64,000 bases of DNA from Flavobacterium lacus (GCF_003268815.1 NZ_QLSV01000003.1:186001-250000); one strand, 5' to 3'. Positions 53,378-62,678 are shown, counted from the first letter of the stretch. Notes: generated by a model from the letters alone, not told the origin. A program made the numbers and translations.

Positions 53378-55618
53378 TTAAAATTGTGCTGTAATTCCGA
53401 AATGGATTCCGAATGGCATTCCCGGACGGAGCCCGGCTGGCACTCTTGAAACAGCGTATTCTTTATCTAAAATATTCACGATATTACTCATTAAACTTAC
53501 TTTTTCCGTTAAATGATATTTGGCCGAAGCATCTACAATAAAATTGCTTTTTACCAATTCATTTTCTGGGATCGAACCTTGTCCGGCAATCGTTCTAAAC
53601 TGATCATTGTATTTTCCGCTTATGGAAACATTGAATTTTTTGTGATCTAATCCTGCAATGATAGAAAATTGATTTTTGGCGATGTATGGAATTTCGTCAC
53701 CCATTTCGATTGTTCCCCACGCTTCAGTTCCACTTGTGAAATTGTTTTTTAATTCAGTGTCGGTATAGGTGTAGCTAATGGTAATGGGTAATTTAAATTT
53801 AGAATTTTCATCATTTAAAACATCATACGAAACCAAAACTTCCAAACCTTGCACTTGTGCTGCTCCGGCATTAAACAAATCGCCTGTTCCGGTTCCACCA
53901 GCTGCATTCGTATCGGCACCTTGCAATCGGTTGAAATCATTATAAAAAGCGATAATTTCTCCAGATAATGCTTTTTTAGTGAATCGGAAGCCGGCCTCAT
54001 AATTCATGCTGCTTTCTCCCTTGTCTTCTTCATTTACACCTGGAGGAGAAAATCCTTTATGTAAACTAGTAAATGCAGAGTAATTATCATTAAACTTATA
54101 TAAAATACCTAAACCGGGAATGAATTCTTCGGTTCTGTTTTGTCTGCGATTTAAGTTTGTTCCGGTTCGGTCTAAATCGGCTGTTCCATAATTCAAACTG
54201 CGACGAATGATGTTTTCATATCTCATTCCCGGTGAGAACGTAAATTTTTTGTACGTTAAATTATATAAAACGTGAGCAGAAACCGCTTCGGCACTTTCAA
54301 CACGGTTATCTTGTGTTCCGGGAGTTCCGGCAACCGTTCTGAATAAGGCATTGTTTTCGATTTTATAACGGTCATCCCACTGAAAACGGTCTTCACTATC
54401 TAAATGATAACGAACACCAAAATCAATATCGTGTGTAACTACATTACTGTTAAGTTTGAAATTAACCACCGTTTGAATCCCTTCGGCTAAGTATACACGA
54501 TTATTATTTCGCATTCTCAATGCGTTATCAGCGGTATTAACTGCTCCTGTTATAATGTCATAACCTGCTTGATTAGTTTCTGGATTATCTAAAATAGAGG
54601 CTAAAGAAACAGTTGAACCGCCTACATTGACATCGTGTAATTTATACCAATTTCGTTTAAAATTATTGCGGTAGGCTTTAGTAGTGATGGTCAAATAATC
54701 AACCGGAATAAATAAATGCGTTAACATTAATTGGTCGTGTTTCGTATCGATTTTATCTGCTTCGGAAGACAAATAACGACGGTAAGGGTTGTTATCAAAA
54801 TCAGCTTGCGTTAATCCTAAATAGGTTTCATCTGAAAACTCATTTGATAGCTGAGCTTTCAACGTTAAAGATTGAAACATTTTTGCTTCGGGACTTGTGT
54901 TCACTCTAAATTTGGCCACATAATCATTTCCGTTGAAACCTGTTGTGTTGTTGCTAAAATCAATTTTTTTGAATCCTTCCGAATTTCTATTGTTATATTC
55001 TACCAAATAACCAAAGTTATTAAAGTTGTCACCAACATTTACATAGGTGTTTCTAGTGTTAAAACTTCCCATTGAAGCCACTACTTTTCCCGAAAATTGC
55101 GATGGAATTTGGTTTGAAACCATATTGATCGCACCGCCGGTTGTATAAGGACCGTATTGAATTTGGCTTCCACCTTTTAAAATCTCAAAACTTTGAATTC
55201 TATTTACAGTAGGAAAATAGTAGGCTGCCGGAGCAGAATAAGGAGCTGGTGCAATTAAAATACCATCTTCCATTAACGTTATTTTTGAAGCTCTTGACGG
55301 ACTTGTACCTCTTAATCCAATGCTTGGACGAAGTCCGAAACCTTCTTCTTCTACCACATTCACACCCGGAACAGTTCTCAAAATCCTATTGATATCTGAA
55401 TAATTGAAGGTTTTTAATTCTTCTGGAGAAATAAAATAGGTTGAACCGGCTCTATTTTTTGCTTTGAATTTGCTTCCTACCAAAACATCGGCATTAACTG
55501 TAACACCTTCTAATCTTCTAACAGTGTCATTTAAAGCTAAATCCTCTTGTGATTCTGAATTTTGAGCAAAAGAAAAGCTTGATAAAGCAAGCAATAAAAG
55601 GGAAACAATATTTTTCAT
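53378..55618 (-). CDS. TonB-dependent receptor, FecA-like
   Basis: A 746-residue outer-membrane receptor with a signal peptide (1-18, ending FAQ), a plug domain (about 45-165: NRILRTVPGVNVVEEEGFGL, SRASKITLMEDGI, NMVSNQIP) and a barrel ending in GIHFGITAQF. It lacks the N-terminal beta domain of the first receptor. The plug sequence resembles receptors for ferric citrate or other siderophores; the ligand is not established. Its promoter region carries two TTTAG-type motifs, one a 12-mer shared with the feoA leader. Confidence 0.9.
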   Translation of the reverse strand: MKNIVSLLLLALSSFSFAQNSESQEDLALNDTVRRLEGVTVNADVLVGSKFKAKNRAGSTYFISPEELKTFNYSDINRILRTVPGVNVVEEEGFGLRPSIGLRGTSPSRASKITLMEDGILIAPAPYSAPAAYYFPTVNRIQSFEILKGGSQIQYGPYTTGGAINMVSNQIPSQFSGKVVASMGSFNTRNTYVNVGDNFNNFGYLVEYNNRNSEGFKKIDFSNNTTGFNGNDYVAKFRVNTSPEAKMFQSLTLKAQLSNEFSDETYLGLTQADFDNNPYRRYLSSEADKIDTKHDQLMLTHLFIPVDYLTITTKAYRNNFKRNWYKLHDVNVGGSTVSLASILDNPETNQAGYDIITGAVNTADNALRMRNNNRVYLAEGIQTVVNFKLNSNVVTHDIDFGVRYHLDSEDRFQWDDRYKIENNALFRTVAGTPGTQDNRVESAEAVSAHVLYNLTYKKFTFSPGMRYENIIRRSLNYGTADLDRTGTNLNRRQNRTEEFIPGLGILYKFNDNYSAFTSLHKGFSPPGVNEEDKGESSMNYEAGFRFTKKALSGEIIAFYNDFNRLQGADTNAAGGTGTGDLFNAGAAQVQGLEVLVSYDVLNDENSKFKLPITISYTYTDTELKNNFTSGTEAWGTIEMGDEIPYIAKNQFSIIAGLDHKKFNVSISGKYNDQFRTIAGQGSIPENELVKSNFIVDASAKYHLTEKVSLMSNIVNILDKEYAVSRVPAGLRPGMPFGIHFGITAQF

Positions 55619-55626
55619 TTTTGTTA

Positions 55627-55684
55627 TTTAGAATTAATCTACGTTGCAAAAGTAATTATAGTTTTTATTTAGACAAAATATAAA
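55627..55684 (-). promoter_or_regulatory. Promoter and TTTAG motifs of the second TonB receptor
   Basis: On the minus strand, the -33 TTG (55676-55674) and the -7 box TACTTTTG (55654-55647) are 19 bases apart, the same spacing as at the first receptor. TTTAGACAAAA (55668-55678) covers the -33 region and equals the left part of the palindrome at the first receptor. TTTAGAATTAAT (55627-55638) lies in the leader and recurs in the feoA leader. Confidence 0.55.
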
Positions 55685-55910
55685 TAATAAATATTTTCAA
55701 CTTTTTTTAACCTGTTGAAAATGAATAAATAGTGTTTTTAGTTTCTTTTAAAGAAACCCTAAAACCCATTGATTGAGTTGTTCAAATTTTAACAAAATAG
55801 GTAGAAAATGTGCAATGAACGATAGGGGCGAAGTTATACTTTTGGCAAATAATAAGGGAATGACTCTTTTATTGTAGAAAAAACTAAATAACTTAAAAAA
55901 ACCTAATACC

Positions 55911-56066
55911 ATGAAAAAAGCATTATTTATCTTAGGAATTATTTTAACATTTGCTACAACTACAGTTTCTTGTACTACAGACGATATGGAAATGGAAACA
56001 CAAGGAAATACAACTATTACAGAAAACAACGATCAAACTAACATTGATCCGAAAAAAGGAAATTAA
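55911..56066 (+). CDS. 51-residue lipoprotein next to a two-component system
   Basis: A short gene, below usual length cut-offs. The protein has a clear lipoprotein signal (MKKALFILGIILTFATTTVSC, lipobox TVSC at Cys21, given here as motif) and a 30-residue acidic, Thr/Asn-rich tail (TTDDMEMETQGNTTITENND). A -7 box TACTTTTG lies at 55837-55844 and a terminator follows it. It sits directly upstream of the TPR histidine kinase, so it may be a target or a ligand of that system; this is inference. Lipoproteins of this size are common but poorly studied in flavobacteria. Confidence 0.8.
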   Translation: MKKALFILGIILTFATTTVSCTTDDMEMETQGNTTITENNDQTNIDPKKGN

Positions 56067-56092
56067 TTAATTGGTTTTGAAGTAATACGTCG

Positions 56093-56121
56093 AAAAGTAG
56101 CTGTAAAGGCTACTTTTTTTT
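56093..56121 (+). terminator. Terminator after the 51-residue lipoprotein gene
   Basis: AAAAGTAGC (56093-56101) and GCTACTTTT (56109-56117) form a perfect 9-bp stem followed by T bases. Confidence 0.85.
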
Positions 56122-56132
56122 GTTTAAAAAAG

Positions 56133-56140
56133 TACCTTTG
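56133..56140 (+). promoter_or_regulatory. -7 box before the TPR histidine kinase gene
   Basis: TACCTTTG matches TAnnTTTG, 20 bases before the ATG at 56161 and just after the terminator of the preceding small gene. Confidence 0.5.
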
Positions 56141-56160
56141 TTACAATTCAAGTAAAAATT

Positions 56161-58194
56161 ATGACAAAGTACCTCGCGATAAGTGTACTGCTACTTTTTT
56201 TATACGCCTGCAATAAAAAAGAACACTATTTACAGGGTTATGACAAAATAGATAGTTTAATAACAACTGTTAAGAATCAAAATTCCTATTCTGCTGAGGT
56301 AAACGGAATGTTGTCTGACGCTTACACGCTTTTAAATGAAAAGCCAAACGATTCGATAAAGCGACTTTACATGCTAAAATTATCTGATCAATATTATAAT
56401 TTTGGTTTAAAAGACGATTACCTTAGGGTATGTAAACTCAATTTAGAGTTGTCTTTAAAGGCAAAAGACAGTTTGCGTTTAGGAATTATTTACAATGACA
56501 TAGCTGATTATTACAGAGGGAAATCATTTAACGATACGGCTTATATCTTTTATAATAAATCGCTCCATTTTCTCGATAAGAATAATTTTGAAAAACGTGG
56601 ACGAGCCATTCTGAATAAAGCTTATTTGTTACGTTTTGAAAATAGTTTAGTTGAAAGTGAAATTCAAACCATTAAAGCCCTGGAGGCAGCTAAACAATCA
56701 GGTAATAAACGATTAATCTACGATTGTTTAAACAATTTAGGAATTATCAACAACGATATAAAGAACTACGATTTAGCCTTAGATTATCATCAACAAGCAC
56801 TAGAACAATTAAATAAACTTAAAAGTGATCCTCAATATTTTATTTTGGTGGCTCAAACAAAAAATAATATGGCGGTTTGCTATCATCGATTGCAAAATAA
56901 CAGCAAGGCCATTACACTTTTACATGAGGCAACGAGTTCCAAAAATTTAAAAAACGAGAGTATCCTTTTATATGCCGTTTTAATTGATAATTTAACTTAT
57001 TACAGATTCAAATCAAATCAAGAAGTTAGACAAGAAGATTTTGATCTTCCGTTAAAAATTAGAGATAGTTTAGACAATAAATTAGGTGTAATTGTGAGCA
57101 ACACCCGAAAAGGAGAGTATTTTTTGAGTCAAAATGATACTGCCAAAAGTGTTTCTTATTTTTTGAAAGCAAAAGAAATCGCAAAAGACATTAAAAGTCA
57201 TCGTGATGAATTATTGCTTTTAAATTTTTTAGCCGAAGCAGAACCGGATAAAAGACTTTTTTACAAAGAAAAATATATTCAACTTAGTGATAGTTTAATG
57301 GAATCTGAACGAGCAGTGCGAAATAAATTCACACGCATTGAGTATGAAACAGACGAAATTATTCAGCAAAAAGAAGTCTTAGCAAAGCAGCAACAATTTA
57401 TTGTATTAACATCTATTTCAATCATTTTACTTCTCATATTAACCTATATTATTTTCCGGCAGAAAGCCAAGCAAAAGGAATTGCTATTGATTCAGGAACA
57501 ACAAAAAAGTAATGAAGAAGTGTATCAATTGATGATTGATCAGCATCATAAGGTAGAAGAAGGTCGGGCTTTGGAGAAAAATAGAATTTCGCTTGAACTT
57601 CACGACGGAACTTTGAGTATGTTGGCCGGAATACGCTTCAATTTATATGGATTTCAAACGGAGGAAAATGCAGAAATAAATGAAAAATTCCTAAACCAAG
57701 TTGATCAAATCAAAACGGTTGAAAAAGAAATTAGAAACATTGCTCATGATCTGAAAAATAATTTATTTATAAAAAAAGAAAGTTTTTTAATGCTTTTAAA
57801 TGATTTTATTGAGGACCAAAAAATAATTTCAAAAATAAATTATGAATTGCAAATTGATTCAGAAATTGAATGGGAAAGCCTTAGTCAATCGTTAAAAATA
57901 AATTTTTTCAGAATAATTCAAGAAGGTGTTTACAATAGCCAAAAGTATGCTCAAGCAAAAAACATTTCGATTTCTATTCAACTCAGCAAAAAAAATATGG
58001 AACTTTGTGTAAAAGACGATGGTGTAGGGTTTAATTCAGAGGCAAAAACAAAAGGAATCGGTTTAGAAAACATCAAACAAAGGGTTTCTGCTATGGAGGG
58101 CTTTGTTAAAATAAAATCAATCAATCAAATCGGAACGCAAATTATTTGTAAAATACCATTTCACTATGAATATCAAAATATTGATGATAGATGA
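56161..58194 (+). CDS. TPR sensor histidine kinase (HisKA_3 type), lipoprotein-like N-terminus
   Basis: A 677-residue kinase. Residues 1-17 look like a lipoprotein signal (LLFLYAC, Cys17), then tetratricopeptide repeats fill about 25-380 (for example NLGIINNDIKNYDLALDYHQ), placing the sensor in the periplasm. One membrane helix is at about 409-427. The HisKA_3 phospho-acceptor His481 is in SLELHDGTLSML and the ATPase G boxes in CVKDDGVGFN and GIGLENIKQRV. It overlaps the response-regulator gene by 29 bases. The cue is probably a protein or peptide bound by the TPRs. Confidence 0.92.
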   Translation: MTKYLAISVLLLFLYACNKKEHYLQGYDKIDSLITTVKNQNSYSAEVNGMLSDAYTLLNEKPNDSIKRLYMLKLSDQYYNFGLKDDYLRVCKLNLELSLKAKDSLRLGIIYNDIADYYRGKSFNDTAYIFYNKSLHFLDKNNFEKRGRAILNKAYLLRFENSLVESEIQTIKALEAAKQSGNKRLIYDCLNNLGIINNDIKNYDLALDYHQQALEQLNKLKSDPQYFILVAQTKNNMAVCYHRLQNNSKAITLLHEATSSKNLKNESILLYAVLIDNLTYYRFKSNQEVRQEDFDLPLKIRDSLDNKLGVIVSNTRKGEYFLSQNDTAKSVSYFLKAKEIAKDIKSHRDELLLLNFLAEAEPDKRLFYKEKYIQLSDSLMESERAVRNKFTRIEYETDEIIQQKEVLAKQQQFIVLTSISIILLLILTYIIFRQKAKQKELLLIQEQQKSNEEVYQLMIDQHHKVEEGRALEKNRISLELHDGTLSMLAGIRFNLYGFQTEENAEINEKFLNQVDQIKTVEKEIRNIAHDLKNNLFIKKESFLMLLNDFIEDQKIISKINYELQIDSEIEWESLSQSLKINFFRIIQEGVYNSQKYAQAKNISISIQLSKKNMELCVKDDGVGFNSEAKTKGIGLENIKQRVSAMEGFVKIKSINQIGTQIICKIPFHYEYQNIDDR

Positions 58195-58828
58195 TCATCC
58201 GCTTATTCTAGAAGGTTACAAAACAACTTTAGCTCAAAATAAGTTAGGAATAACACTTTTAGCCAGAACCATAACTTCACTGGAAGAAGGGTATAATTTA
58301 GCTCAAAACAAAGCAGAATTAGCACAATACTCTATTTGTTTTATTGACAGGAATATGCCACCTTTTCTTGAAAAAGATATTGAAAACGGCGAAGATTTAG
58401 CGGTTTTACTCAAAGCCACAAATCCAGATTTAAAGATTGTTATTTTGACTTCTCACGACGAGCCGATCTTGCTTTATGAATTAAAAAACAGGCTCCAGCC
58501 AGAAGGAATTTTAGTCAAAAGTGATTTGGATTACAGAAGTATGCAAGATGCTTTTCAAAAAATTGTTGATGGGAATTATTACTATAGCCAAGTGGCGAGG
58601 CAAGGTTTTGATACGATTAAAAAACACTTAAATATTTTTGATCAAACCGATCGTAAAATAATATTATTGCTTTCACAGGGCCTACGAACAAAAACGTTGC
58701 CTGAATCGTTAAGTATAACACTTAGTGCAATTAACAGTAGAAAGAAAATAATAAAAGATAAATTAGGAGTGCCACATGGTGATGACGAAGCAATTGTAAA
58801 AGCAGCCAGAAGAGTTGGTCTTTTATAA
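58166..58828 (+). CDS. Response regulator with LuxR-like C-terminus
   Basis: A 220-residue regulator. The receiver domain (about 4-130) has the acidic pair Asp9/Asp10, phospho-acceptor Asp61 in FIDRNMPP and Lys in VKSDLDYRS. The C-terminal part (about 155-220, TDRKIILLLSQGLRTKTLPE) is a diverged LuxR/NarL helix-turn-helix, with ...ITLSAINSRKKIIKDKLG as the recognition region. It overlaps the kinase gene, so it is its cognate partner. The helix-turn-helix is less canonical than in NarL, so target binding is only probable. Confidence 0.88.
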   Translation: MNIKILMIDDHPLILEGYKTTLAQNKLGITLLARTITSLEEGYNLAQNKAELAQYSICFIDRNMPPFLEKDIENGEDLAVLLKATNPDLKIVILTSHDEPILLYELKNRLQPEGILVKSDLDYRSMQDAFQKIVDGNYYYSQVARQGFDTIKKHLNIFDQTDRKIILLLSQGLRTKTLPESLSITLSAINSRKKIIKDKLGVPHGDDEAIVKAARRVGLL

Positions 58829-58931
58829 TTAATTTAAGAGGGCCATCCCACTATAAATAAACAAAACTTCCCAATAAACAGGAAGCTTTATTTCAAACTA
58901 ACGTAAAAACCAATTTTTTTAAAGAAATTAG

Positions 58932-59126
58932 TTATGATTCATCTTTTGTGGTTTTAATCAATCCTATTCCTGAGACAAAAAACACCAATCCCAAAATGCC
59001 ATAAACTAATGCTGTTTTGAGTGTCTGATTGTTTTCGCCTAGGGTAACTGTTAAATAAGCTGTATAAATTAGCCCTGCTATTCCTAGTATTGTTAGAATT
59101 GTTCCAAAAATTCTTTTTAAGTTCAT
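58932..59126 (-). CDS. Small two-helix membrane protein
   Basis: A 64-residue protein with two membrane segments (about 7-27 and 38-57) joined by a short loop (TLGENNQTLKT) and a charged C-terminus. No named family was recognised. It follows a second small membrane gene (59147) by 20 bases on the same strand, and the two are probably co-transcribed. Function is unknown. Confidence 0.7.
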   Translation of the reverse strand: MNLKRIFGTILTILGIAGLIYTAYLTVTLGENNQTLKTALVYGILGLVFFVSGIGLIKTTKDES

Positions 59127-59146
59127 GCGTTTTGGATTTAGTTGTT

Positions 59147-59332
59147 TTAAACAGTTATATTACTCAATGAATCAAATAATCCAAATACTTTTAGTAACCA
59201 GATTATTACTGCAATTACTACAACTAAATTAAAAATACTCTTAATTTTTTTATCCATTGGGATATAGGTATTTACCACCCAAAGTAAAAACCCAACGATA
59301 ATCAATACAATTAAAATGTTTAGAATCGGCAT
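59147..59332 (-). CDS. Thivi_2564-like small membrane protein
   Basis: A 61-residue protein with two hydrophobic segments (about 4-20 and 33-51) and the pattern LLWVVNTYIPMDKKIKSIFN between them, which recalls the Thivi_2564 family of small membrane proteins. No role is known. It is upstream of the other small membrane gene on the same strand. Confidence 0.72.
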   Translation of the reverse strand: MPILNILIVLIIVGFLLWVVNTYIPMDKKIKSIFNLVVVIAVIIWLLKVFGLFDSLSNITV

Positions 59333-59464
59333 GTTTCTTTTTTTTAAAATTAGACTTCAAAGATATAGTCAGAAGTATCAATTACATTTATAAAACTATG
59401 GGCAAAAGTTGTATAATTCCCATGGATATAGCATTTGATTTTAAAAAAGAATAAATTTGGGTAT

Positions 59465-61570
59465 TTAATCTAACAATTGAAAAGCAACAAACGCCACTAA
59501 ATAGGCAAATCCACTCATTACAAAAAGTTGAATCATGGGCCATTTCCAAGAGTTGGTTTCTTTTTTAACCACAGCCAACGTACTCATGCATTGCATAGCA
59601 AAAGCATAAAAAAGAAGAAGTGAAATTCCCGAAGCAAAGGTATAAATTGGTTTTCCGGACGCTGGATGAACTTCTGCTCTCATGCGTTTTTTAATGGTAT
59701 TTTCTTCTTCATCGTGACTGCCAACGCTATAAATAGTAGCCATTGTTCCCACAAAAACCTCTCTTGCAGCAAAAGAGGCAACGATTCCAATTCCAATTTT
59801 CCAATCGTAACCAAGAGGCTTAATCACGGGTTCAATTGATTTTCCGATTATTCCGATATAAGAGTTTTCTAACTTATACGATGCAATTTTATCTTGCAAA
59901 TCATCTTCTGCTAATGATTGATTTTGTGGTTCGGATGCAATATTTTTTTCAGCATTTGCAAAATTATCCGTCGGTCCATACGAAGCCATAAACCATAAAA
60001 TAATTGATAATGAAACAATTATTTTTCCTGCTCCAAAAACAAAAGCTTTTGTTTTTTCAATTACATTCAAACCAACATTTTTGTAATAAGGAATTTTGTA
60101 GTTAGGCATTTCAATCACAAAAAAACTCTTGGATTTAAATTGTAGAATTTTGTTCAAAATCATAGCAGAGATAATTGCCATAAAAAACCCAAGCAAATAT
60201 AAAAGCATTAAAGTCAGCCCTTGCAAGTTTAAAAACCCAAGAATTCTTTTATCCGGAATAATCAAGGCTATTAAAATTGTATATACCGGAATTCTTGCCG
60301 CACAAGTGGTAAACGGCGTAACTAAAATAGTAATTAATCGTTCTTTCCAATTTTCAATATTTCGTGTAGCCATAATAGCCGGAATAGCACACGCAGTTCC
60401 CGAAATTAAAGGCACAACACTTTTTCCGCTCAGGCCAAAACGACGCATGGTTTTGTCCATTAAAAAAACAACGCGACTCATATAGCCACTTTCTTCCAGC
60501 AACGAAATAAAGAGAAATAAAAACGCAATTTGCGGAATAAAAATAACCACACCACTAATTCCAGGAATTACTCCTTGAGCTATCAAATCATTTAGTTTTC
60601 CTGCAGGTAAATGTTCGCTAATCCATGTGCTCAAAGAGGCAAACGATTCGTCTATAAAATCCATCGGAACACTTGACCATTCAAAAACAGATTGAAAAAT
60701 CAAAAATAAAATTCCCAAAAAAATTACATAACCACCAATTTTATGGGTAAGAATTTTGTCTAACCTATTGCGTAAATCTTTTGCTTTTGTAACATCAACT
60801 TTTTTAGCTATTTTGAGTAAATCATTGATAAACTGATAGCGTTTCACGGTTTCCTTGTGCTGGAGTTTTTTTAATTCATCATCTGATTTTGAAAAGGAAT
60901 TGTTCTGAATTACATTTTTTGAAAGCTCTCCAAAATTTACATCCTGAGAAATAACTAACCAAAGTTTGTACAATTGTTGGTTGGGATAGATGCGCCGTAA
61001 ATTGTTGAAGTAGTCCAAGTCAATGTCGGAAGCATTTAAGCAGGGTTCTGTTGAAAGCGTTTCATAATTAACAATCAAATCTTTCAATTCAGCAATTCCG
61101 GTTGCTTTTCTGGAACTGATTAATGCAATTTTTGTTTTTAAAGCTGCTTCTAATTTTGGAATATCCAGTGAAATGCCTTTTAAAGCCATTTGATCAGCCA
61201 TGTTGATGACTAAAACAGTTGGAATTTCAAGGTCTTTAATTTGAGTGAAAAGAAGTAGATTTCGTTTTAAATTTTCAACTTCGGTTACCACCACAACCAC
61301 GTCCGGATAGTCCTTGTCGTTCTTGTTTAAAAGCAATTCGATTACTAAATTTTCATCCAACGAATTGGCATTTAAACTGTATGTTCCAGGCAAATCTAGA
61401 ACCATTGCCTTTTTATTTTGTGATAAACTGCAGGAACCAACTTTTCGTTCAACCGTAATTCCGGGATAGTTTCCAACCTGTTGTTTCAATCCTGTAAGTT
61501 GATTAAATAAGGATGTTTTTCCCGTATTTGGATTTCCGACAAGAGCAACTTTTATTGGCGAATCTTTCAT
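59465..61570 (-). CDS. feoB: Ferrous iron transport protein B
   Basis: A 701-residue inner-membrane iron(II) transporter. The N-terminal G domain has G1 GNPNTGKT (residues 12-19), G3 DLPGT and G4-type VINMADQ, followed by a helical spacer (about 190-280) and the membrane core with two gate-type repeats (VFLMDKTMRRFGLSGKSVVP and a Cys in ITILVTPFTTCAARIPVYT). Full length. It follows feoA by 8 bases. A Cys-rich FeoB-associated protein is encoded 6 kb upstream in the window. Confidence 0.97.
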   Translation of the reverse strand: MKDSPIKVALVGNPNTGKTSLFNQLTGLKQQVGNYPGITVERKVGSCSLSQNKKAMVLDLPGTYSLNANSLDENLVIELLLNKNDKDYPDVVVVVTEVENLKRNLLLFTQIKDLEIPTVLVINMADQMALKGISLDIPKLEAALKTKIALISSRKATGIAELKDLIVNYETLSTEPCLNASDIDLDYFNNLRRIYPNQQLYKLWLVISQDVNFGELSKNVIQNNSFSKSDDELKKLQHKETVKRYQFINDLLKIAKKVDVTKAKDLRNRLDKILTHKIGGYVIFLGILFLIFQSVFEWSSVPMDFIDESFASLSTWISEHLPAGKLNDLIAQGVIPGISGVVIFIPQIAFLFLFISLLEESGYMSRVVFLMDKTMRRFGLSGKSVVPLISGTACAIPAIMATRNIENWKERLITILVTPFTTCAARIPVYTILIALIIPDKRILGFLNLQGLTLMLLYLLGFFMAIISAMILNKILQFKSKSFFVIEMPNYKIPYYKNVGLNVIEKTKAFVFGAGKIIVSLSIILWFMASYGPTDNFANAEKNIASEPQNQSLAEDDLQDKIASYKLENSYIGIIGKSIEPVIKPLGYDWKIGIGIVASFAAREVFVGTMATIYSVGSHDEEENTIKKRMRAEVHPASGKPIYTFASGISLLLFYAFAMQCMSTLAVVKKETNSWKWPMIQLFVMSGFAYLVAFVAFQLLD

Positions 61571-61578
61571 GTAAGCAA

Positions 61579-61812
61579 TTAATTTTCGATGATTTCAACA
61601 ACAATATCGCTCGCCATTTCTTTTCGAATCGCCAAATGTGTGCCGTTGATGTTTAAATAAAGAGGATCGCCAAAAGGGGCAGTCTGAACCAATTCTATGG
61701 AGTGACCTTCCATGCAACCCATTTCAATTAATTTTAAAGGAATTGTATCTAAATTAAACGAAAGGATAATCGCTTTTTGCTCTTTTTGAAGTAGGTCTGC
61801 GGTTGTTTGCAA
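61579..61812 (-). CDS. feoA: Ferrous iron transport protein A
   Basis: A 77-residue cytosolic SH3-like protein that supports FeoB. It has the FeoA pattern IPLKLIEMGCMEGHSIELVQ and PLYLNINGTHLAIRKEMA. It is the first gene of feoAB, with a -7 box TATTTTTG (61844-61837) and a TTTAG motif in its short leader. Confidence 0.93.
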   Translation of the reverse strand: MQTTADLLQKEQKAIILSFNLDTIPLKLIEMGCMEGHSIELVQTAPFGDPLYLNINGTHLAIRKEMASDIVVEIIEN

Positions 61813-61817
61813 CTTTA

Positions 61818-61844
61818 TTTAGAATTAATATAAATACAAAAATA
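61818..61844 (-). promoter_or_regulatory. feoA promoter with TTTAGAATTAAT motif
   Basis: The -7 box (minus strand) is at 61844-61837. TTTAGAATTAAT (61818-61829) lies between it and the ATG and is identical to 55627-55638 in the leader of the second TonB receptor. With TATAAA (61829-61834) it also fits the TTTAG-N6-TATAAA layout. Confidence 0.55.
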
Positions 61845-61889
61845 CAGCTTTTTAATTTGTATATGAAAGAGAATTTTCAAAAAATGAAG

Positions 61890-62561
61890 TTAATTTTTTT
61901 CGGTTATCAAAAAGCGAATGTCTTCGATTAATCTGTTGATTTCTTCTTTATTTGTTCCGTCATAAAACCCACGAACACGTCTTTTTTTATCCACTAAAAT
62001 GAAATTTTCGGTGTGAACCATATCGTATAGTTCGCCTTCGGTTTCCGTTTTTACCGCCAAATACGATTTTCGGGCAATGTAAAAAATATCTTTTTTGTCG
62101 CCGGTAACCAGATTCCATTTTGAGTCTATCACGCCTTTTTCTACAGCATATTTTTTTAGAACGGGAACACTATCAATATGAGGCATCACAGTATGAGATA
62201 ACAACATCACATCCTGAACATCTTTAAAAGCATTTTGAATTTCTACCATATTGTCTTGCATAATCGGACAAATTGTAGGGCAAGTCGTAAAGAAAAAATC
62301 CGCTACATAAATTTTTCCTTCATAATTTTTTTGGGTAATGATTGCTCCATTTTGATTGGTAAAAGAAAAATCGGCAATGGTGTGGTATTTGCTCACATGT
62401 TGAACTGTACTGTCAACCAATTCCGGATTCACATCGGAAGGGTTGAAAATAGGTAGTTTTTTCTTGGGTGTTAATAAGTAAAAAGAAATCGAAAGAAAAA
62501 CAACCGAAAAGGTCAGAAAAGCTAAAATTTGAAATTTATAGCGTTTAATATAAGATAACAT
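61890..62561 (-). CDS. SCO1/SenC family copper chaperone
   Basis: A 223-residue protein anchored by one N-terminal helix (about 8-28) with a thioredoxin-like periplasmic domain. The copper-binding CxxxC is visible in FFTTCPTICPIMQDNM and the distal His in VHTENFILVDKK. SCO proteins deliver copper to the CuA site of cytochrome oxidase. The start at ATG 62561 is chosen because the longer GTG reading begins inside a -7 box (TACCTTTG, 62583-62576). It has no oxidase neighbour in the window. Confidence 0.92.
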   Translation of the reverse strand: MLSYIKRYKFQILAFLTFSVVFLSISFYLLTPKKKLPIFNPSDVNPELVDSTVQHVSKYHTIADFSFTNQNGAIITQKNYEGKIYVADFFFTTCPTICPIMQDNMVEIQNAFKDVQDVMLLSHTVMPHIDSVPVLKKYAVEKGVIDSKWNLVTGDKKDIFYIARKSYLAVKTETEGELYDMVHTENFILVDKKRRVRGFYDGTNKEEINRLIEDIRFLITEKN

Positions 62562-62652
62562 AGCATTTATTTTCACAAAGGTAAAAAAGATATTGCCAAA
62601 ACTTCTGCTTCTACAACTGTTAATTAATAGTTATGAATTGAAAACGTTTTTC

Positions 62653-62660
62653 TATTTTTG
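62653..62660 (+). promoter_or_regulatory. -7 box before the BNR-repeat gene
   Basis: TATTTTTG matches TAnnTTTG, 18 bases before the ATG at 62679. Confidence 0.45.
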
Positions 62661-62678
62661 ATTATTAATCCAAATTAG

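Noticed and set aside
58864..58892. AACTTCC/GGAAG stem after the small membrane protein gene
   Set aside because: Only five clean pairs before a mismatch; too weak to call as a terminator.
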